In this document: positions 44,421 through 56,393 of the stretch, in pieces
How the letters are laid out: each line of letters begins with the position of its first letter
How positions within the stretch are numbered: the first letter of the stretch is position 1
NCBI GenBank assembly: GCA_025506515.1
Contig: CM046453.1
Coordinates: 41,485,727-41,549,726 of the forward strand
Source: Flaveria trinervia
Lineage: Eukaryota; Streptophyta; Magnoliopsida; Asterales; Asteraceae
Length of the DNA: 64,000 nucleotides
Reading direction: 5' to 3'
Translations under genes and position numbers: made by a program
The notes under the pieces: model-generated
What the model saw: the letters and a program-made list of their open reading frames with translations, nothing else
Databases searched by the model: none
Told to the model about the DNA's origin: nothing

Positions 44421-45850
44421 TTATGTGGAATACTCACTTCGAAAGTTCTTTAAAACATAGTTTTCATGGACTTTTTCAACCCATTAGGGGCTGTTTTGTT
44501 ATGGATGATTGAATCTCTTATGTTTCAAGGTTTTATCTTACCTGCTTTAGTATAAACCTTGAAAGATTAACATCAAGTGGTTGATTGTATTGTTTGCACA
44601 AAACCCTAAAGTTTTAGTTCATGTTGGCCGAAACTTTAAGGTTGAAAAGGGGTTCGTGGTGGTTCTTGGATGTTGTATATGATACATATTTTGGTGCATA
44701 ACATAGCCTTGACCTTTTGTGTTTTGGATTTGGTTGATTGTAATCTTGTCATGTTGTTTTTGTTCTTGAAAGGGTTGTAATATTTGTGTTTGTATTTTGG
44801 GTTGTAATTTATTTATTCATTGGTTATGTAATAAATAGATTAGGTGCATTTCTTTTAATATAAAAATTGTATTAGGATATGATTTTATAAAAAAAGATGC
44901 ACAAGATGAAGACCCAAAAAAGGACACAAAAGACATGGACACTTGAAGTATTTGGATGTGGATTTAGGTGGGAGTTCATGGACACTATGATGTGTCATTG
45001 TTAACCCTTAGGAAGACCTAATGACAACACTTGTGATAGCGAACAAGTGTAGTCAACTTAGTGGCTATGATTACGCACTTATGATTGTATGATTATGCTT
45101 ATTTGGTTGTTTGTTGTATGGTTGTTGTTTGATATTTGGATATGCATAACAAACTTATTAACAAAAATTACAAGCTAAGATTTTGATGGTTCTTTATCAT
45201 TAATTGATTAATGAAGGGTTATTAAAAGGATTAAAGATTTTAATAAAAGGGATTTTATTAAAAAGTTAACCATAGGGTACCTTGTTTTGAAAGCATGCAA
45301 ATACAAGGTACATAGAGTTTTCTAAACTAGAATTATGAAAACTTAAATTTCTTTTATAAACAAGTTTAACACCATCCTTTTACACAACACTTGAGTCACT
45401 AGGAAACTCTTAATGGGATAAAGATAACCTAACCATTTTGAGGAAACTTGTGATTTGAGGTGAGGATACCATATTTGGGGGATAAAGATCACGTAACCAC
45501 TTATGTTGTAAAACTCACATGCGTGTATAAGTAGGGTAACTTGATTTGCAAACCATGTTTAATGGATCACCTAAAATGTGGATTACAAAGGTATTGATGG
45601 GATAAACATGCCGACCACACATATGATGTTTAAGTCGATCCCATACCCTAGAAGTTGCAAAGGGTTGCAATTGTCAAAACGTTTACTACTTGTTAATTTA
45701 AATAATGGGATAGAGGTAACCTAACCACTATTTAAATGTAATGTTGGATTCTAGAATTTTAAAATTGTGTAAGACACTTAAAAGGGATTTAATTATTAAA
45801 ATATGAATAATATCGAAAATACTATAATCGAATTTGTTAAATTTTATAGA
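44421..45850 (+). other. Copia C long untranslated leader
   Basis: No coding potential. Three copies of the GGGATAAAG-(G/A)T-(C/A)AC-CTAACC motif at 45415-45434, 45479-45498 and 45707-45726, in the same places as in copia B. The gag start codon of copia B (ATGGCC) is ACGGCC here (about 45851). Confidence 0.75.
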
Positions 45851-46770
45851 CGGCCACCAACAATAATGAAAATAATGATATTTTGTCCGCTCACTCATTA
45901 TCACTAAGAACCATTCTCCAAAGGAGCGTCTAAGCCATAATAACTTTATAGATTGGTTTCGAAACTTGAGAATTGTTCTCAAGCAAGAGAAACGATCGTA
46001 TAATTTAGACGATCCGATTCACGATCAACCTAATGAGGAGGATGAGGAGGCCTATAATAATTGGGTGAAATACACCAAGGACTCGGTCCAAGTGTCTTGC
46101 CTCATGTTCGCAAGTATGACTCCAGATCTCCAAAAGGAGTATGAACATCATGGAGCATACGACATGATTACCCGGTTGAAGGAAACGTTCCAACAACAAG
46201 CAAGGGTAGATCGCTTCGAAACGGTTCGAGCACTCAATACATGTCGTATGGATGACACCCAATCTGTTTCATCGTATGCACTTAGATGAAAACCCACATT
46301 GACCGCCTCGAAAGGATGAATTGTCCCGCCTCGAAAGAGTTGGCTACGGATTTGATCCTCAACTCTTTGTCAAAAAGATTTGACAACTTTGTCATGAATT
46401 ATAACATGAATGGGTGAGACAAGAACATAAGTGAGCTTCACTCTATTCTCAAAATTGCTTACGCGGCCATGGGTAAAAAGATTTTACATGTTCTCACCAT
46501 AATGAAGGTGGGAACAAGAAGAGGCCTCACCCCGCACCCAAGGCAAATGTTGCCAAGGGCAAAGGGTATGTTAGGGGAAAGGGGAAGAGAGTGGTAAGAG
46601 TGTCACCACTAAAACAAGCTATAAAGAAGCAAAAGGTTGCTTCGAAATGGCCCATGCTTCAAGTGTGGGGAGATTGGACATTGGGCAAGAAATTGTCCAG
46701 TCCATCTCAAAGAGTTGCTAGCTAAGAGGATGTCGGGAAAACCTCAGGTACCATTTTCATATTCAAATTG
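45851..46770 (+). pseudogene. Copia C gag
   Basis: 'MRIVLKQEKRSYNLDDP' (45966) and an open capsid part to 46289, a one-base loss, then 'ERMNCPASKELATDLILN' and 'SELHSILKIAYAAMGKK'. CCHC knuckle 'CFKCGEIGHWARNC' at about 46650-46691. A TGG has become TGA near 46418. Start codon lost. Confidence 0.9.
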
Positions 46771-46789
46771 ATCTAAATTTAATATTCTC

Positions 46790-47235
46790 TAACACATGGG
46801 TATTGGATACCAGATGTGGAACTCACATTTGCAACTTATTGTAGGGGTTCAAAAGAAGTAAGGACTTCAAGAAAGGGGATGTTAGCCTCTACATGGGGAA
46901 TGGAGCAAAAGTTCAAGTTGAAGACTGCGAGGACTACATCTTGAAGCTTCCAAATGGTTTGGAAGCAATTTTGAACATGTTTTGTATGCTCCTAGTTTGA
47001 CTAGGAACATTATTTTAGTTTCCCAATTAAGACAATATGGTTACGTTATGACATTTAATGAAAATGAAATTCATGTTTCTCTAAATTACATCTTTTATTT
47101 AAAAGCCATTACTATTAATGGTATTTATGAATTGGTTCGTGAAAACACATTATATCATAGCTCATTGTATCAAATCACCACCAAGAAACTCAAATTGGGT
47201 TTGAGTGATACCTATATTGGCATTGCCATCTTGGT
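46790..47235 (+). pseudogene. Copia C protease and pre-integrase region
   Basis: The active site reads V-L-D-T-R-C-G-T-H-I-C: the catalytic Asp (46806-46808) is kept but the D-T-G glycine is Arg, which should abolish activity. The pre-integrase part (46982-47242) has 'MYAPSLTRNIILVSQL'. Confidence 0.9.
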
Positions 47236-47238
47236 CAT

Positions 47239-47990
47239 ATGAAGAAGAAGTGCGTTCAAAAGAACGGTCTTTTAAAAGCAAGTGAATATGATTCATTTGA
47301 TGTATGTGAATCTTGTTTGCAAGGTAAAATGACTAAGGCACCTTTTAGTGGCAAATCCGAAAGGGAAAAAGATTTATTAGGCATCATACATTCAGATGTA
47401 TGTGGTCCTTTTAAACCAATGACTAGGTTCAATGAAAGATACTTCATTACCTTTACCAATGACTATAGTCGATATAGTTATGTGTATTTGTTAAGACACA
47501 AAGATAAAGCTTTTGAAATGTTCAAAATCTTCCAAAATGAAGTAGAAAATAAACTCAACAAGAAAATAAAAATTCTCCACACCGATAGAGGAGGTGAATA
47601 CCTAAGTGATGCTTTTAGAGATCATGTTAGAAGTTTTGGTATTGTCTCACAACTATCTCCACCTGGAACACCACAACACAATGGTGTGTCCGAGAGGAGA
47701 AATCAAACCCTATTGGATATGGTTCAATTTATGATGGCTAGAAGCTCATTGCCTCTATTATTTTGGGTTTTTGCTTTGCTCTCAGCGGCCCGTATTTTGA
47801 ATATGACCCCAACAAAGAAAGTGGAAAAGACACCATTTAAAATATGGCATGGAAGGGTTCTATCACTATCATAATTAAAGGTATGGGGTTGTGAGGCTTA
47901 TGTTAAGACTCCCACCTCAAACAAGTTAGAAAGCCGTTCCACTAAGTGTATCTTCATGGATATCCTAGAGATTCTATGGGATATTATTTC
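47239..47990 (+). pseudogene. Copia C integrase
   Basis: Open for 211 codons (47239-47874): 'VCESCLQGKMTK', first Asp in 'IIHSDVCGP', second in 'LHTDRGGEYL', Glu in 'PQHNGVSERRN'. The full D-D-E triad is kept, and the tail 'FWVFALLSAARILNMTPTKK' is in frame. Stop near 47872 in the H-L-R-V-W-G-C region. Confidence 0.95.
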
Positions 47991-48049
47991 TATGATCCAT
48001 TGGTAAAAAGGAGTTTGTTGCCAAGAAAGTTGAGTTCTTAGAAGCTAAG

Positions 48050-49000
48050 TTCCTTATGGAGGGAACTAGCAGTAGAATAGTGGATCTTGAGGAGGATCAA
48101 GAACCACAAAACGATACACGTTTGATTGACACTAGCACTCAACATGAGGATGTTGAGGGTGATCAAATAGTTGATCAATAACACAAAATGGCCACAAATC
48201 TGGTAGAATTAGCAATCTACCGGAAAGATATGGATTTTTTGTAGATTGATGCTATGTGGTAGATTCTGATGAACCAACCACTTATCATGATGCAATGTCC
48301 AATTTTGATTGTGACAAATGGCTTGAAGCCATGAACGTTGAGTGTGGGACTTGGTTGAACTACCTCTTAACTCCAAGATAGTTGGAAGTAAGTGACTGAT
48401 ATGCATTAAAACTTGGATAATTATAAAGCTATACTTGTAGCAAAAGGTTTCACTCAAACTGAAGGGGTTGATTATGATGAGACCTTCTCACTACTTGCAA
48501 TGCTAAAGTCTATTAGGATATTATTGGCCATAGCTGCTCATTATGATTATGAGATTTGGCAAATGGATGTTAAAACCACTTTTCTAAATGTATATCTTGA
48601 GGAAGATGTCTATATGGTTCAGCCTGAAGATTTTGTCAATCAAAAACATCCTAGCAAAGTATGCTATTTAAAGAAATCAATATATGGATTGAAGCAAGCA
48701 TCAAGAAGTTGGAATCACTATTTTGATGAAGAGATAATCAAATTTGGGTTTATCAAAAACGCTGATGAAGCATGTGTATATAAGAAAGCTAGTGGGAGCA
48801 TCATCACGTTCCTAGTATTGTATGTCGATGACATTCTACTATTTGGAAATGACATTCAACCTTGGAGGTTGTAAAAGCCTGGCTTGGAAACTGTTTCTCC
48901 AATAAGGATATTGATGAAGCCGCCTATATTTTGGGAATAAAGATCTAAAGGGATAGATCAATGTGATTGATAGGTTTAAATCAAAGTGCATACATTAATA
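48050..49000 (+). pseudogene. Copia C reverse transcriptase
   Basis: Open at 48413-48874: 'YKAILVAKGFTQTEGVDYDE', 'IWQMDVKTTFLN', 'LKKSIYGLKQASRSWNHYFD' and the catalytic Y-V-D-D at 48821-48832. The N-terminal part (48240-48400) is shifted, and a small deletion removes the W-E-L-V block. Confidence 0.94.
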
Positions 49001-49112
49001 AGATCTTGAAAATGTTCAAGATGGAAAACTCTAAGAAAGTTACGATACCTATCCAAAGAGGAACATTATCGAGTAAGACTCAATGTCCAAGCTCAAAGGA
49101 TGAGCAAGACAA

Positions 49113-49790
49113 ATGAAGGGAATCCCGTATGCGTCTGCTATAAGATCCATCATGTATGCAATGATATGCACTACGCCAGACGTGTGGTGCGCATTAAGCA
49201 TGACAAGCCGATACCAACAAAATCCTGGAAACAGTCACTGGATGGCTGTTAAAAACATACTTAAGTACCGAATGAGGACCAAAGATATGTTCCTAATCTA
49301 TGGATCTGGCAAGGAGGAACTTATAGTAATGGGTTACACAAATGCGAGTTTCGAAACTGATCGGGATGATTCAATATCACAATCGGGGTACATTTTCATC
49401 TTGAATGGAGGAGCAATCTCTTGGAAGAGCTCTAAGAAAGATGTGGTGCCATTATCAACTACAGAGTCAGAATACATCGCTGCTTCATTAGCAGCTCAGG
49501 AAGCTGCATGGTTAAAGAAATTCATTGTTGATCTAGTGGTGGTCCCTTCCATTCAGGACCCCCTAGAAATTCTTTGTGATAACAAGGGTGCGATTGCTCA
49601 AATCAAGAAACCCCGTGCACATCAAAAGACTAGGCACATAAGGGATGAAGTTGAAAAGGGAAAGATATGCATTCGCAAAGTTCACACGGATCAAAACATT
49701 GCGGATCCACTCACGAAGCTTCTTGAAAAGGCAAAGCATGAAAGTCATACTTGTGCCATAGGACTTCAATATTCTAGTGACTGGATTTGA
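49113..49790 (+). pseudogene. Copia C RNase H
   Basis: Open for 225 codons: 'IPYASAIRSIMYAMICTTPD', 'LKYRMRTKDMFLIYG', 'GYTNASFETDRD' (the first catalytic Asp, normally T-D-A-S, is Asn), 'LSTTESEYIAAS', 'ILCDNKGAIAQ', 'DQNIADPLTKLLEKAKHESH'. Ends in a clean TGA at 49788-49790. The D-to-N change should inactivate it. Confidence 0.94.
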
Positions 49791-50550
49791 TCTTTAATCT
49801 TTGTATTTAGATATTGTAACCCTTTATTACTTGAATGAATTATTTGGTAATAATGATTCAACTAATATTCCTATTTTGCATGTCTAAAATCTATGAGTAA
49901 ATCATTTACTCAGAACGTCCGTAGTCGTCCATACTTGTGGGAAAAAGTATGAAGGTAAGACTATTATGAACTTGGATTGGTAGATATTCATATGGATGAA
50001 TATAAAGCAAAGGTTGCTGCCAAGTTCATAGAAATTTGTGGGATACAAATATTGGACAAAATTGTATCTCAAATATTACTACATGGAATCTTCCTAATTG
50101 ATCATATGTAATTTTGAGTAAAGGCGAACATCATTTGGTATCCTCTAACCTAGTCTTGATATTTACCGAATATTATACTTTGACTTAGTTCTTCGCTATT
50201 CCGAAACATGGCAGTACATAAGTCTGAGTTCAGGTATAATACAAGGTAATTGTGAGAGACGTATGTAGTCAAGATGGGATTTGTCCCTCTTATTCGTTGA
50301 GATTAAGATGTCTAAGGCCTGATAAGGTTAAATCAATGAAGAATGATCATTCTGTGTCTCCAGGATTTAACAAGACATCTGTGACAAAAGGATAGATGAT
50401 TGATTTACCTAAAACATTTCGACTAAGGTACTTGAACGGGATGATGTTATTGCATGGCACTTAGTCATATGTATTAAGGGTAGTAAACCATTGTTAGGCG
50501 ATATTTACTGGTTGCATCAATCTTCTATAAATCTTGTGTAAGTAGAAGAT
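49791..50550 (+). other. Copia C untranslated 3' tail and decayed polypurine tract
   Basis: About 750 bp without an ORF, alignable with copia B 40986-41754. It ends in AAGTAGAAGAT (50540-50550), where copia B has AAGTGGGAGAT. Both changes are G to A. Confidence 0.72.
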
Positions 50551-51500
50551 TGTTGGATCTTGTATGCCCAAGACACATACAAGATTGATGTGGTTAGTAT
50601 GTTATGATTCAAGTCAGGTCATACCTAATAACAAGCTAAACAAACACCAATAAATATTTATTTGTTGATGAGATCATACAAATAAATATTGACACCAATT
50701 AAGAAAATGGGTTTTCTAAAACTTTGCTTTTTGTAATAGAACAACATTATGTGGATAATTTGTTCATGAGAAATTATTTGTTTCATTATTTAAGTGAGTT
50801 AAATAATAACAAATAAAAGTGTGTTAATGTTATAAAATTAAAGAGGTTTTAATTTTATAAACTTAGGAGTTTAAGAGTGCAAGTTTTATAAAATAAAATA
50901 GGAGGGAACCCATTTTAAAATAGGTCCATTTGGCCGCCCCTTTTGGGCATGGGGAACATCCTTGTCTTGGTTTTATACAAGACTTTAACCATCCTTGCAT
51001 TCTTCCATTGAACACAATATCTCATCCACATGCAAAGGGCCCTTTCTCTCTCTCTCTCTCTCTCTTTCTTCTTGCCTGGAAAAACTGGATTTTTGTTGGC
51101 TGAAATTTCGGTTTTGGCATGGCTATTTTCGGATTTGCAAGAAGAAGGATTTGATCTTTTGGGTTCTTCTACCTAAAAAGTTAGTTGTTTGCTAGGGCTT
51201 GTGGGTATACAAGCTTGAGGACTTCTCTTTTGGAGGCTAGACATTCAAGAAGCATCATCTTCTCCTCATCCATACTACATCATCTTGTTCTTGAAAGGAA
51301 GTTTCAAGAACACCCTATTGTTGTTCTTTTTGTTTTGATAGCATTTCATTTCACATATTTATATGATCCTTTGTAACACCCCGAAATTTCTATTTAAACG
51401 AGAGGAAAAGAAAAGTAAATAGAAAGAATAGAAATTGTGCACAAGTGGAGGGGATAAAGTGTACAAAGTACAAATCTTATTATTTTAAGATATTAAAGGG

Positions 51501-51515
51501 CATGGTCGCCCATAT
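51501..51515 (+). promoter_or_regulatory. Conserved CATGGTCGCCCATAT block, LTR 1
   Basis: Near-palindromic core ATGGTCGCCCAT about 130 bp from the LTR start, found at the same offset in solo LTR 2 (58394-58408) and the backbone LTR (60671-60683, minus). Sequence around it has diverged. Role unknown. Confidence 0.6.
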
Positions 51516-51754
51516 CAAAGCAGAAAGCTGCTTTGCTCTCGGAGGAAGAAGAAGAGAGAGAGAGCCCGGTTCTAGAGAGAGAAAGAGGAAGAAGAAGCTG
51601 AAAAAGGTAAGTCTTCTATTCTATGAGCTTGGTTTTAGCTGGGTTTCGAGTTCTTGACCGAAGTTCTGGTTGTTTAGAGTTTGTTTTCGGGATTCAAAGA
51701 GCTGAATCGAAGTGGGTCTTGAACTGGAAGAGTGTTGTTCAAAGGCTGCTCAAG

Positions 51755-51768
51755 GTGAGTTTCTAGAA
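51755..51768 (+). promoter_or_regulatory. Conserved GTGAGTTTCTAGAA block, LTR 1
   Basis: A splice-donor-like AG|GTGAGT runs into TTCTAGAA (51761-51768), a two-pentamer heat-shock-element core. The block is kept at +415 in solo LTR 2 (58675-58682) and at +419 in the backbone LTR (60392-60399, minus). A first donor-like AAGGTAAGT is at 51604-51612. Confidence 0.5.
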
Positions 51769-52019
51769 CCCCTCTTTTACGGATTTCTAACTGATTTGGG
51801 GCTATTATGCATACTAAGTAAACGTTTTGAAAGAAACCATGGTTTACAGCTTTATGTTCAAATGTTGTATGTATGTATGTATGTTATAGTGATGATTATG
51901 GGTTAGAGATGATGTTTAGCATGCTTAGATGGCCTTAGTATGTTAGATCTGTGTTTGGGTATGCTTAGAATGAGAATCGGGTGAAATTGGTAACATAGAA
52001 AACAATTCAAAATGTTTGA

Positions 52020-52530
52020 TGAACATGAACAGTGGTTCATGCGCCCAAACAGTTGTCCATGCGTCCAGCAAGAGAGACCAGACGCCTAAGTGTTGGCCAT
52101 GCGCCCAAGGGTGGATCATGCGCCTGAACAGTGGCTCATGCGCCCAGCATGTTGGCCATGCGGCTAAGTATTGGCCATGCGCCCAAGTGTTGGCCATGCG
52201 CCTAAACAGTGGCCCATGTGTCTAAGTATTGGCCATGCGCCCAAGTGTGGACCATGCGCCTAAACAGTGCCCATGCATCCCAGTGAATGAAACGGCTAAG
52301 TATTGGCCATGCGCCTAAACAGTGCCCATGTGCCCAAGTGCTTGAAACGACTAAGTATTGGCCATGCGCCTAAACAATGTCCATGCGCCCAAGTGCTTTA
52401 AACGGCTAAATGTTGGTAATGCGCCTGAACAGGCAGAAACGCCCAAACAGTGCCCATGCGCCCAAACTGTTTTATACTTAGAATTTTTATGCTTATGCGC
52501 CAAGAAGGACCCATGCGCCCACTTTGGACT
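52020..52530 (+). repeat. CATGCGCC minisatellite in solo LTR 1
   Basis: About 24 imperfect units of roughly 20 bp with core (C)CATGCGCC(C/T)AA(A/G), often followed by CAGTG or TATTGG. Short reads of it look like ORFs but have no protein meaning. Confidence 0.9.
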
Positions 52531-52879
52531 TGAGGTTTCTAAGTGGATTTTAAGGGGTAAATGGGGAGACAAGCCTGGTTATGATGAGATGGTTTATATT
52601 TGATGTGTGTTATGCATGTATGATGTGCCTGTATTGGTGATGGTGTATGTTTATGTTTATGTATGTTCCTTATTATGTATGTATGTCTTCCCTTGGCTTT
52701 GCGTTGAACGTTAATAAATATAATGAAAGTATTATGTAACGTAAAGCGGAAGATAATGAAAAGAGGAACGTAATGATGGATGCATGCATGAATAATGAAT
52801 GAATAAAAGAGAAAGTATAGAATGGCTTGCAAGCATATGTTTGAGGTGAGCGACTCTGTGTCGCAACAGACTCGAAAGA

Positions 52880-53450
52880 GGTCCTTATTGCGTATCCCGA
52901 TACTGTGTCAGTCTTCGGACATGAGTCGGGGGATTGTTTGTCAGACCCCAGCACAGTATCAATCTTCGGACATGAGTCAGGGGTATTGCATGAGACAGGA
53001 TACAAATTGCATACTCCGGTACTGTGTCAGTCTTCGAACATGAATCGGGGGTTTGTGAGCAGGCCCCGGCACAGTATCAGTCTTCGAACATGGGTCGGGA
53101 GTATTGCATGTGACGAAAGTGACGAATGATGAGATTCATGTCGTGTATCCCGATGCTGTGTCAGTCTTCGGACATGAGTCGGGGGTTTGTTTATCAGGCC
53201 CCGGCACAGTATTAGTCTTCGGACATGAGTCGGGGATATTGCATGAGACGAGACAATGAGGTGAGCGACTCTATCTTGCAACAGACTCTGATGGAGTTCA
53301 ATCCCTGTGATTGACTCGTGTGGGATCTTTGTTGCGTATCCAGGTGTTGTGTTAGTCTTCGGACATGAGTTGGGGGTTTGTGAGCAAGCCCCGACACAGC
53401 ATCGAATTTCGAGCATGAGTCGGGGATATTGCAAGAGACAAGATTCGAGT
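52880..53450 (+). repeat. Tandem array with TCTTCGGACATGAGTCGGGG unit
   Basis: About five long units (roughly 110-120 bp), each with two copies of GTCAGTCTTCGGACATGAGT plus CAGGCCCCGGCACAGTAT and GGGGATATTGCATGAGAC. GC-rich compared with its surroundings and CpG-rich. Confidence 0.85.
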
Positions 53451-54221
53451 AATAATGAGTAATGAATGAAAGATCATGTATGAAAGAACAAACGTATGAA
53501 GGAACGTAAATGAATTATCGTAATAATATACAGAATAGGATCCTCGTCATTCGACCTCAGTAATCGTGGCTGAGTGCCACGAAGAGGGTAAAGTCTGACC
53601 GGATTGGGAAAGAGAAGTGAACGATAATGTAATACATTGAACGAACAAAGCTAATGAACGTAATGACGAAGATAATAATGATATTATCTGTATGTACGTA
53701 TGATGCATGATCACGAACGGTTGTAAAGTATAGTATGTTTTGAAATAAAGTAAAGAACGGTTTTAAGAGAGAAAAGTATGTTTTATTATAAAACTAGGAC
53801 TCACTCACCGTCGCTGACTTTTGTATGCATGATAGTTGGCAGGTATATGTTGATGCTGAGAAGTTGCAGGCATGGATGCATAAGCTACTGGGAGCGTTTT
53901 GAGGCTGGCATCCGTATTTTGACATGTCTTGTATTTTGAGATGAAAACAAATGTTGTAATTGACATGTTTTTAATTATAAATGAAAGTCTTAAATTCGGC
54001 TGCAAAATAAATGTACGTTTTATAATGTTTTATGTGCGATGAACCAGCAACTGTAAGCGTCCCGGGAATGGGGCCTTACATCCTTGTTTATGGTTTTTGT
54101 TTTGGTTTAATATGGTTCAAAATTTTAGATTGTTAAACACCTTTTAACCACTTATATCCGCTGCGTTTTTGAATTTTAAATGGTTAAACTTGCTTTGATA
54201 AACATGTAACAAAACCCAACA

Positions 54222-54226
54222 TCTAG
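54222..54226. repeat. TSD TCTAG, right copy
   Basis: Matches 43730-43734. Backbone protease-RT linker resumes. Confidence 0.97.
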
Positions 54227-54805
54227 AACTCGATCTCGCGGTCCGTTGGACTATTGGTAAGTCTTCGGGAAACACGTCAAAAAGTCACACACAACCGGTA
54301 CACTGGAGAGTTGTGGCATTGGCATATCCATATCATTTACATAGGCCAAGTAGGCCCTACATCCATACCTCATGCACCTTCCCGCCACCAGCATCAAAAT
54401 CTCTTTCGGGATCATCGTGACTCGATCACCATAAACCGTCACCGAGCTCCTGTCAGGCGCTATCAATTGAATCATCTTCTTGCGACACATAATGTTCGCC
54501 TTGTAGTCCGACAACCAATCCATTCCTAGGACTACATCGAACTCGCCTAAGGTCATCAAGAATGGTCTAATATGAAACTTGTGACCTTCTAATTCTATGT
54601 TAGAACCTTCTATCATCTCAAAAATCCTTGTAGACTTACCTATTGCAGTTTCTACATCAAAGGGCTTATCTATACTCCTACTACTAACAGGAAGTTTAGC
54701 ATAGAAAACAGCAGAAATGAAACTTTTACTAGCACCAGAATCAAATAACACAGAAGCTAGAGTTTGGTTTACTAGAAACGTATCTGACACAATATCGAGG
54801 TCCAT
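54227..54805 (-). pseudogene. Gypsy backbone aspartic protease
   Basis: Minus-strand frame open for 184 codons: 'LASVLFDSGASKSFIS' with the catalytic D-S-G-A, 'IRPFLMTLGEFDVVLGMDWL' and the linker 'SVPVVCDFLTCFP' leading to RT. This is the retropepsin of plant Ty3/gypsy Pol. It ends in a stop, after which the linker continues in another frame to the copia C insertion. Catalytic residues intact. Confidence 0.94.
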
Positions 54806-54867
54806 CCTAGCCTCCTCCTAAGTCATCATGAATTCCCTGGTGCTTGCCCTCTGCCCCTCAGTCCCGG

Positions 54868-56045
54868 TCATCTTCTTCCCCACTCTGGAACTCTCTCCCT
54901 TGGCTTCTTGCAATACTTGCTCAGATGGCCATTTTCCCCATATTTATAACACCTTATAACTCCACAATCTCTAGCCATATGACCAGGCTTCCCATATTTG
55001 AAGCAAATGTTTGATCCCCTTTTGCATTCTCCCGAATGCTCCTTCTCGCGTTTACCACATCTCTTCGATCCTGCACCAGACGTGATCACACCCCGGTCAC
55101 CCACCTTCGCCACCTTATTGGTTGGAGCGGCTCCGCCACATCCAAACCGTTTCCCATTCCAATTTCGGTCTCCACCACCTTTCTTGCTCACCTCAGCCAC
55201 CACCACCTCACGCTCATTATAAAGCCTTCCCACAAAATTAACTGCCGACCTAAACGTACTCGGCAGGGCGGCGATCATGTGCTTACGAATGTCTATCGAC
55301 AAGCCTTGAATATGCCTCTTGATCTTTCATCACAGAGGTGTCACCTGATCCGGCACCATCCGTGCCATCTCATTAACTTGGTGGTGTATTGTTGATGTGT
55401 CATTATTCCCACCTCCAGCTGCAGGAACTCCCTTTCAACCTTGTCCATCTCTCGATGAGGACAAAACTCCTCAATCACCAGCTTCTTCAACTCTGGCCAC
55501 CTCATTTTTCCAATCGCCCGACTACCCTCGGCTTGGACAATATTGTCCCACCAACACAGAGCCGAGTCCGCAAACGAATGGGCTGCAAACTTCAACTTCT
55601 GGTCTTCTCGACACTCCATGATATCAAGAACAACTTCCATCTCTCTCACCCATCGGTGAGCAGCAGTAGCAGTGCCGTTACCATCAAAGCTAGGGGCTTT
55701 CATCCTTGAAATACCTCGTAGTTACAGCCTCGTGCTGCCTCAGGCACATGCTCTAACTCTTCCTCTTCATAAGTAAAGACAACCATCTTAGTCTCGGGTT
55801 TTCCTTATTCACCCGTAGGCTTATTAGTTTCCTTCCTTTCTCCTTCTCGTACCGCCTTTATCTCTTCGGTTACCACAGATGGTAGGGTCGTTAGCACTCT
55901 CATCATCACCCTCCGGATGAGGAGTTTCGGGCTCTTCATGAGCCACCTCTTTAGCTCGAGTTCTTCCTCTTGTGGCCCGTGGTTAAGCATCACGTCCACC
56001 ATGACCTCCACCACGTGAAGCCTTAGACGATCTACCACCAGCCAT
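54868..56045 (-). pseudogene. Gypsy backbone gag
   Basis: The ATG at 56045 gives a Gly/Arg-rich N terminus (M-A-G-G-R-S-S-K-A-S-R-G-G-G-H). The capsid domain is at 55703-55341 ('PSFDGNGTATAAHRWVREME', 'FADSALCWWDNIV', 'WPELKKLVIEEFCP', 'REFLQLEVGIMTHQQYT'). Two knuckles at 55010-54900 both have the second Cys changed to Tyr (C-F-K-Y-G-K-P-G-H-M-A-R-D-C and C-Y-K-Y-G-E-N-G-H-L-S-K-Y-C). TGC/TGT to TAC/TAT is a G-to-A change on the coding strand. Several stops and shifts. Confidence 0.92.
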
Positions 56046-56378
56046 CCTCGAACACGCTATAAGATCCAAACACCAACACGGTCATTTAATGGAACAACTC
56101 AGTTTATGTCAAGTATAGAAAGTCCATACTTACATTGGCAAGTTGTGATTAGCCACTTAATTTACTCTTCATACCTCAAACATTATCTATCCTGACTACA
56201 TCAGTATCTAAATCTACAAACAGCACATAAACCACATAACATGCGTAAATAATGCCGGTTAACATTAAGAAAATACCTGATCGCACACAGCTACTTGGAC
56301 TGGCATCCCTTCCCTTTCCATCCCATTTTCAGTTTAAGTTTAGGTTTATTTTGAAAATTACCCGTTTCACTTAAACTT
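56046..56378 (-). other. Gypsy backbone leader
   Basis: Untranslated region between primer site and gag start; no other feature seen. Confidence 0.6.
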
Positions 56379-56393
56379 TGGCTCTAATACCAA
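56379..56393 (-). other. Gypsy backbone primer binding site
   Basis: The minus strand reads TTGGTATTAGAGCCA two bases after the LTR end; it is an initiator tRNA-Met complement with one C-to-T change. Confidence 0.85.

Larger units (their letters stand above)
51372..54080 (+). mobile_element. Solo gypsy LTR 1 (2.7 kb)
   Basis: Starts TGTAACACCCCG, ends GGGGCCTTACA, and is flanked by TCCTT on both sides (51367-51371 and 54081-54085). There is no internal region, so it is a solo LTR left by LTR-LTR recombination. Related to the backbone LTR and to solo LTR 2 by shared end sequences and modules: ATGGTCGCCCAT at +130, AAGGTAAGT at +232, AGGTGAGTTTCTAGAACC at +381. Contains two tandem arrays (52020-52530 and 52880-53450). 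No protein-coding content; short ORFs in it look fortuitous. Confidence 0.96.
43735..54221 (+). mobile_element. Copia C: Ty1/copia element with a solo LTR in its 3' LTR
   Basis: Starts TGTTGGATC at 43735, ends CCCAACA at 54221, with perfect TCTAG duplication. Same family as copia B by LTR ends, primer site, leader repeats and protein sequence. The 5' LTR is 669 bp; the 3' LTR is 957 bp once the 2.7-kb solo LTR is removed. The difference is a 287-bp deletion in the 5' LTR. Pol is better preserved than in copia B. Confidence 0.96.
50551..54221 (+). mobile_element. Copia C 3' LTR, split by a solo LTR
   Basis: Parts 50551-51371 and 54086-54221 join to 957 bp. The segment 50947-51233, deleted from the 5' LTR, includes a (CT)n run at 51042-51066. 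Confidence 0.94.

Noticed and set aside
51445..51657. Small basic ORF in solo LTR 1
   Set aside because: It overlaps conserved LTR blocks and an AG-rich run. The matching parts of the other two LTRs have no equivalent frame.
52020..52530. CRISPR-like array
   Set aside because: Units are short, degenerate and without unique spacers of constant length. It is a minisatellite inside a plant LTR.
52016..52603. Cys/His-rich small ORFs across the CATGCGCC repeats
   Set aside because: They are translations of the minisatellite in several frames.
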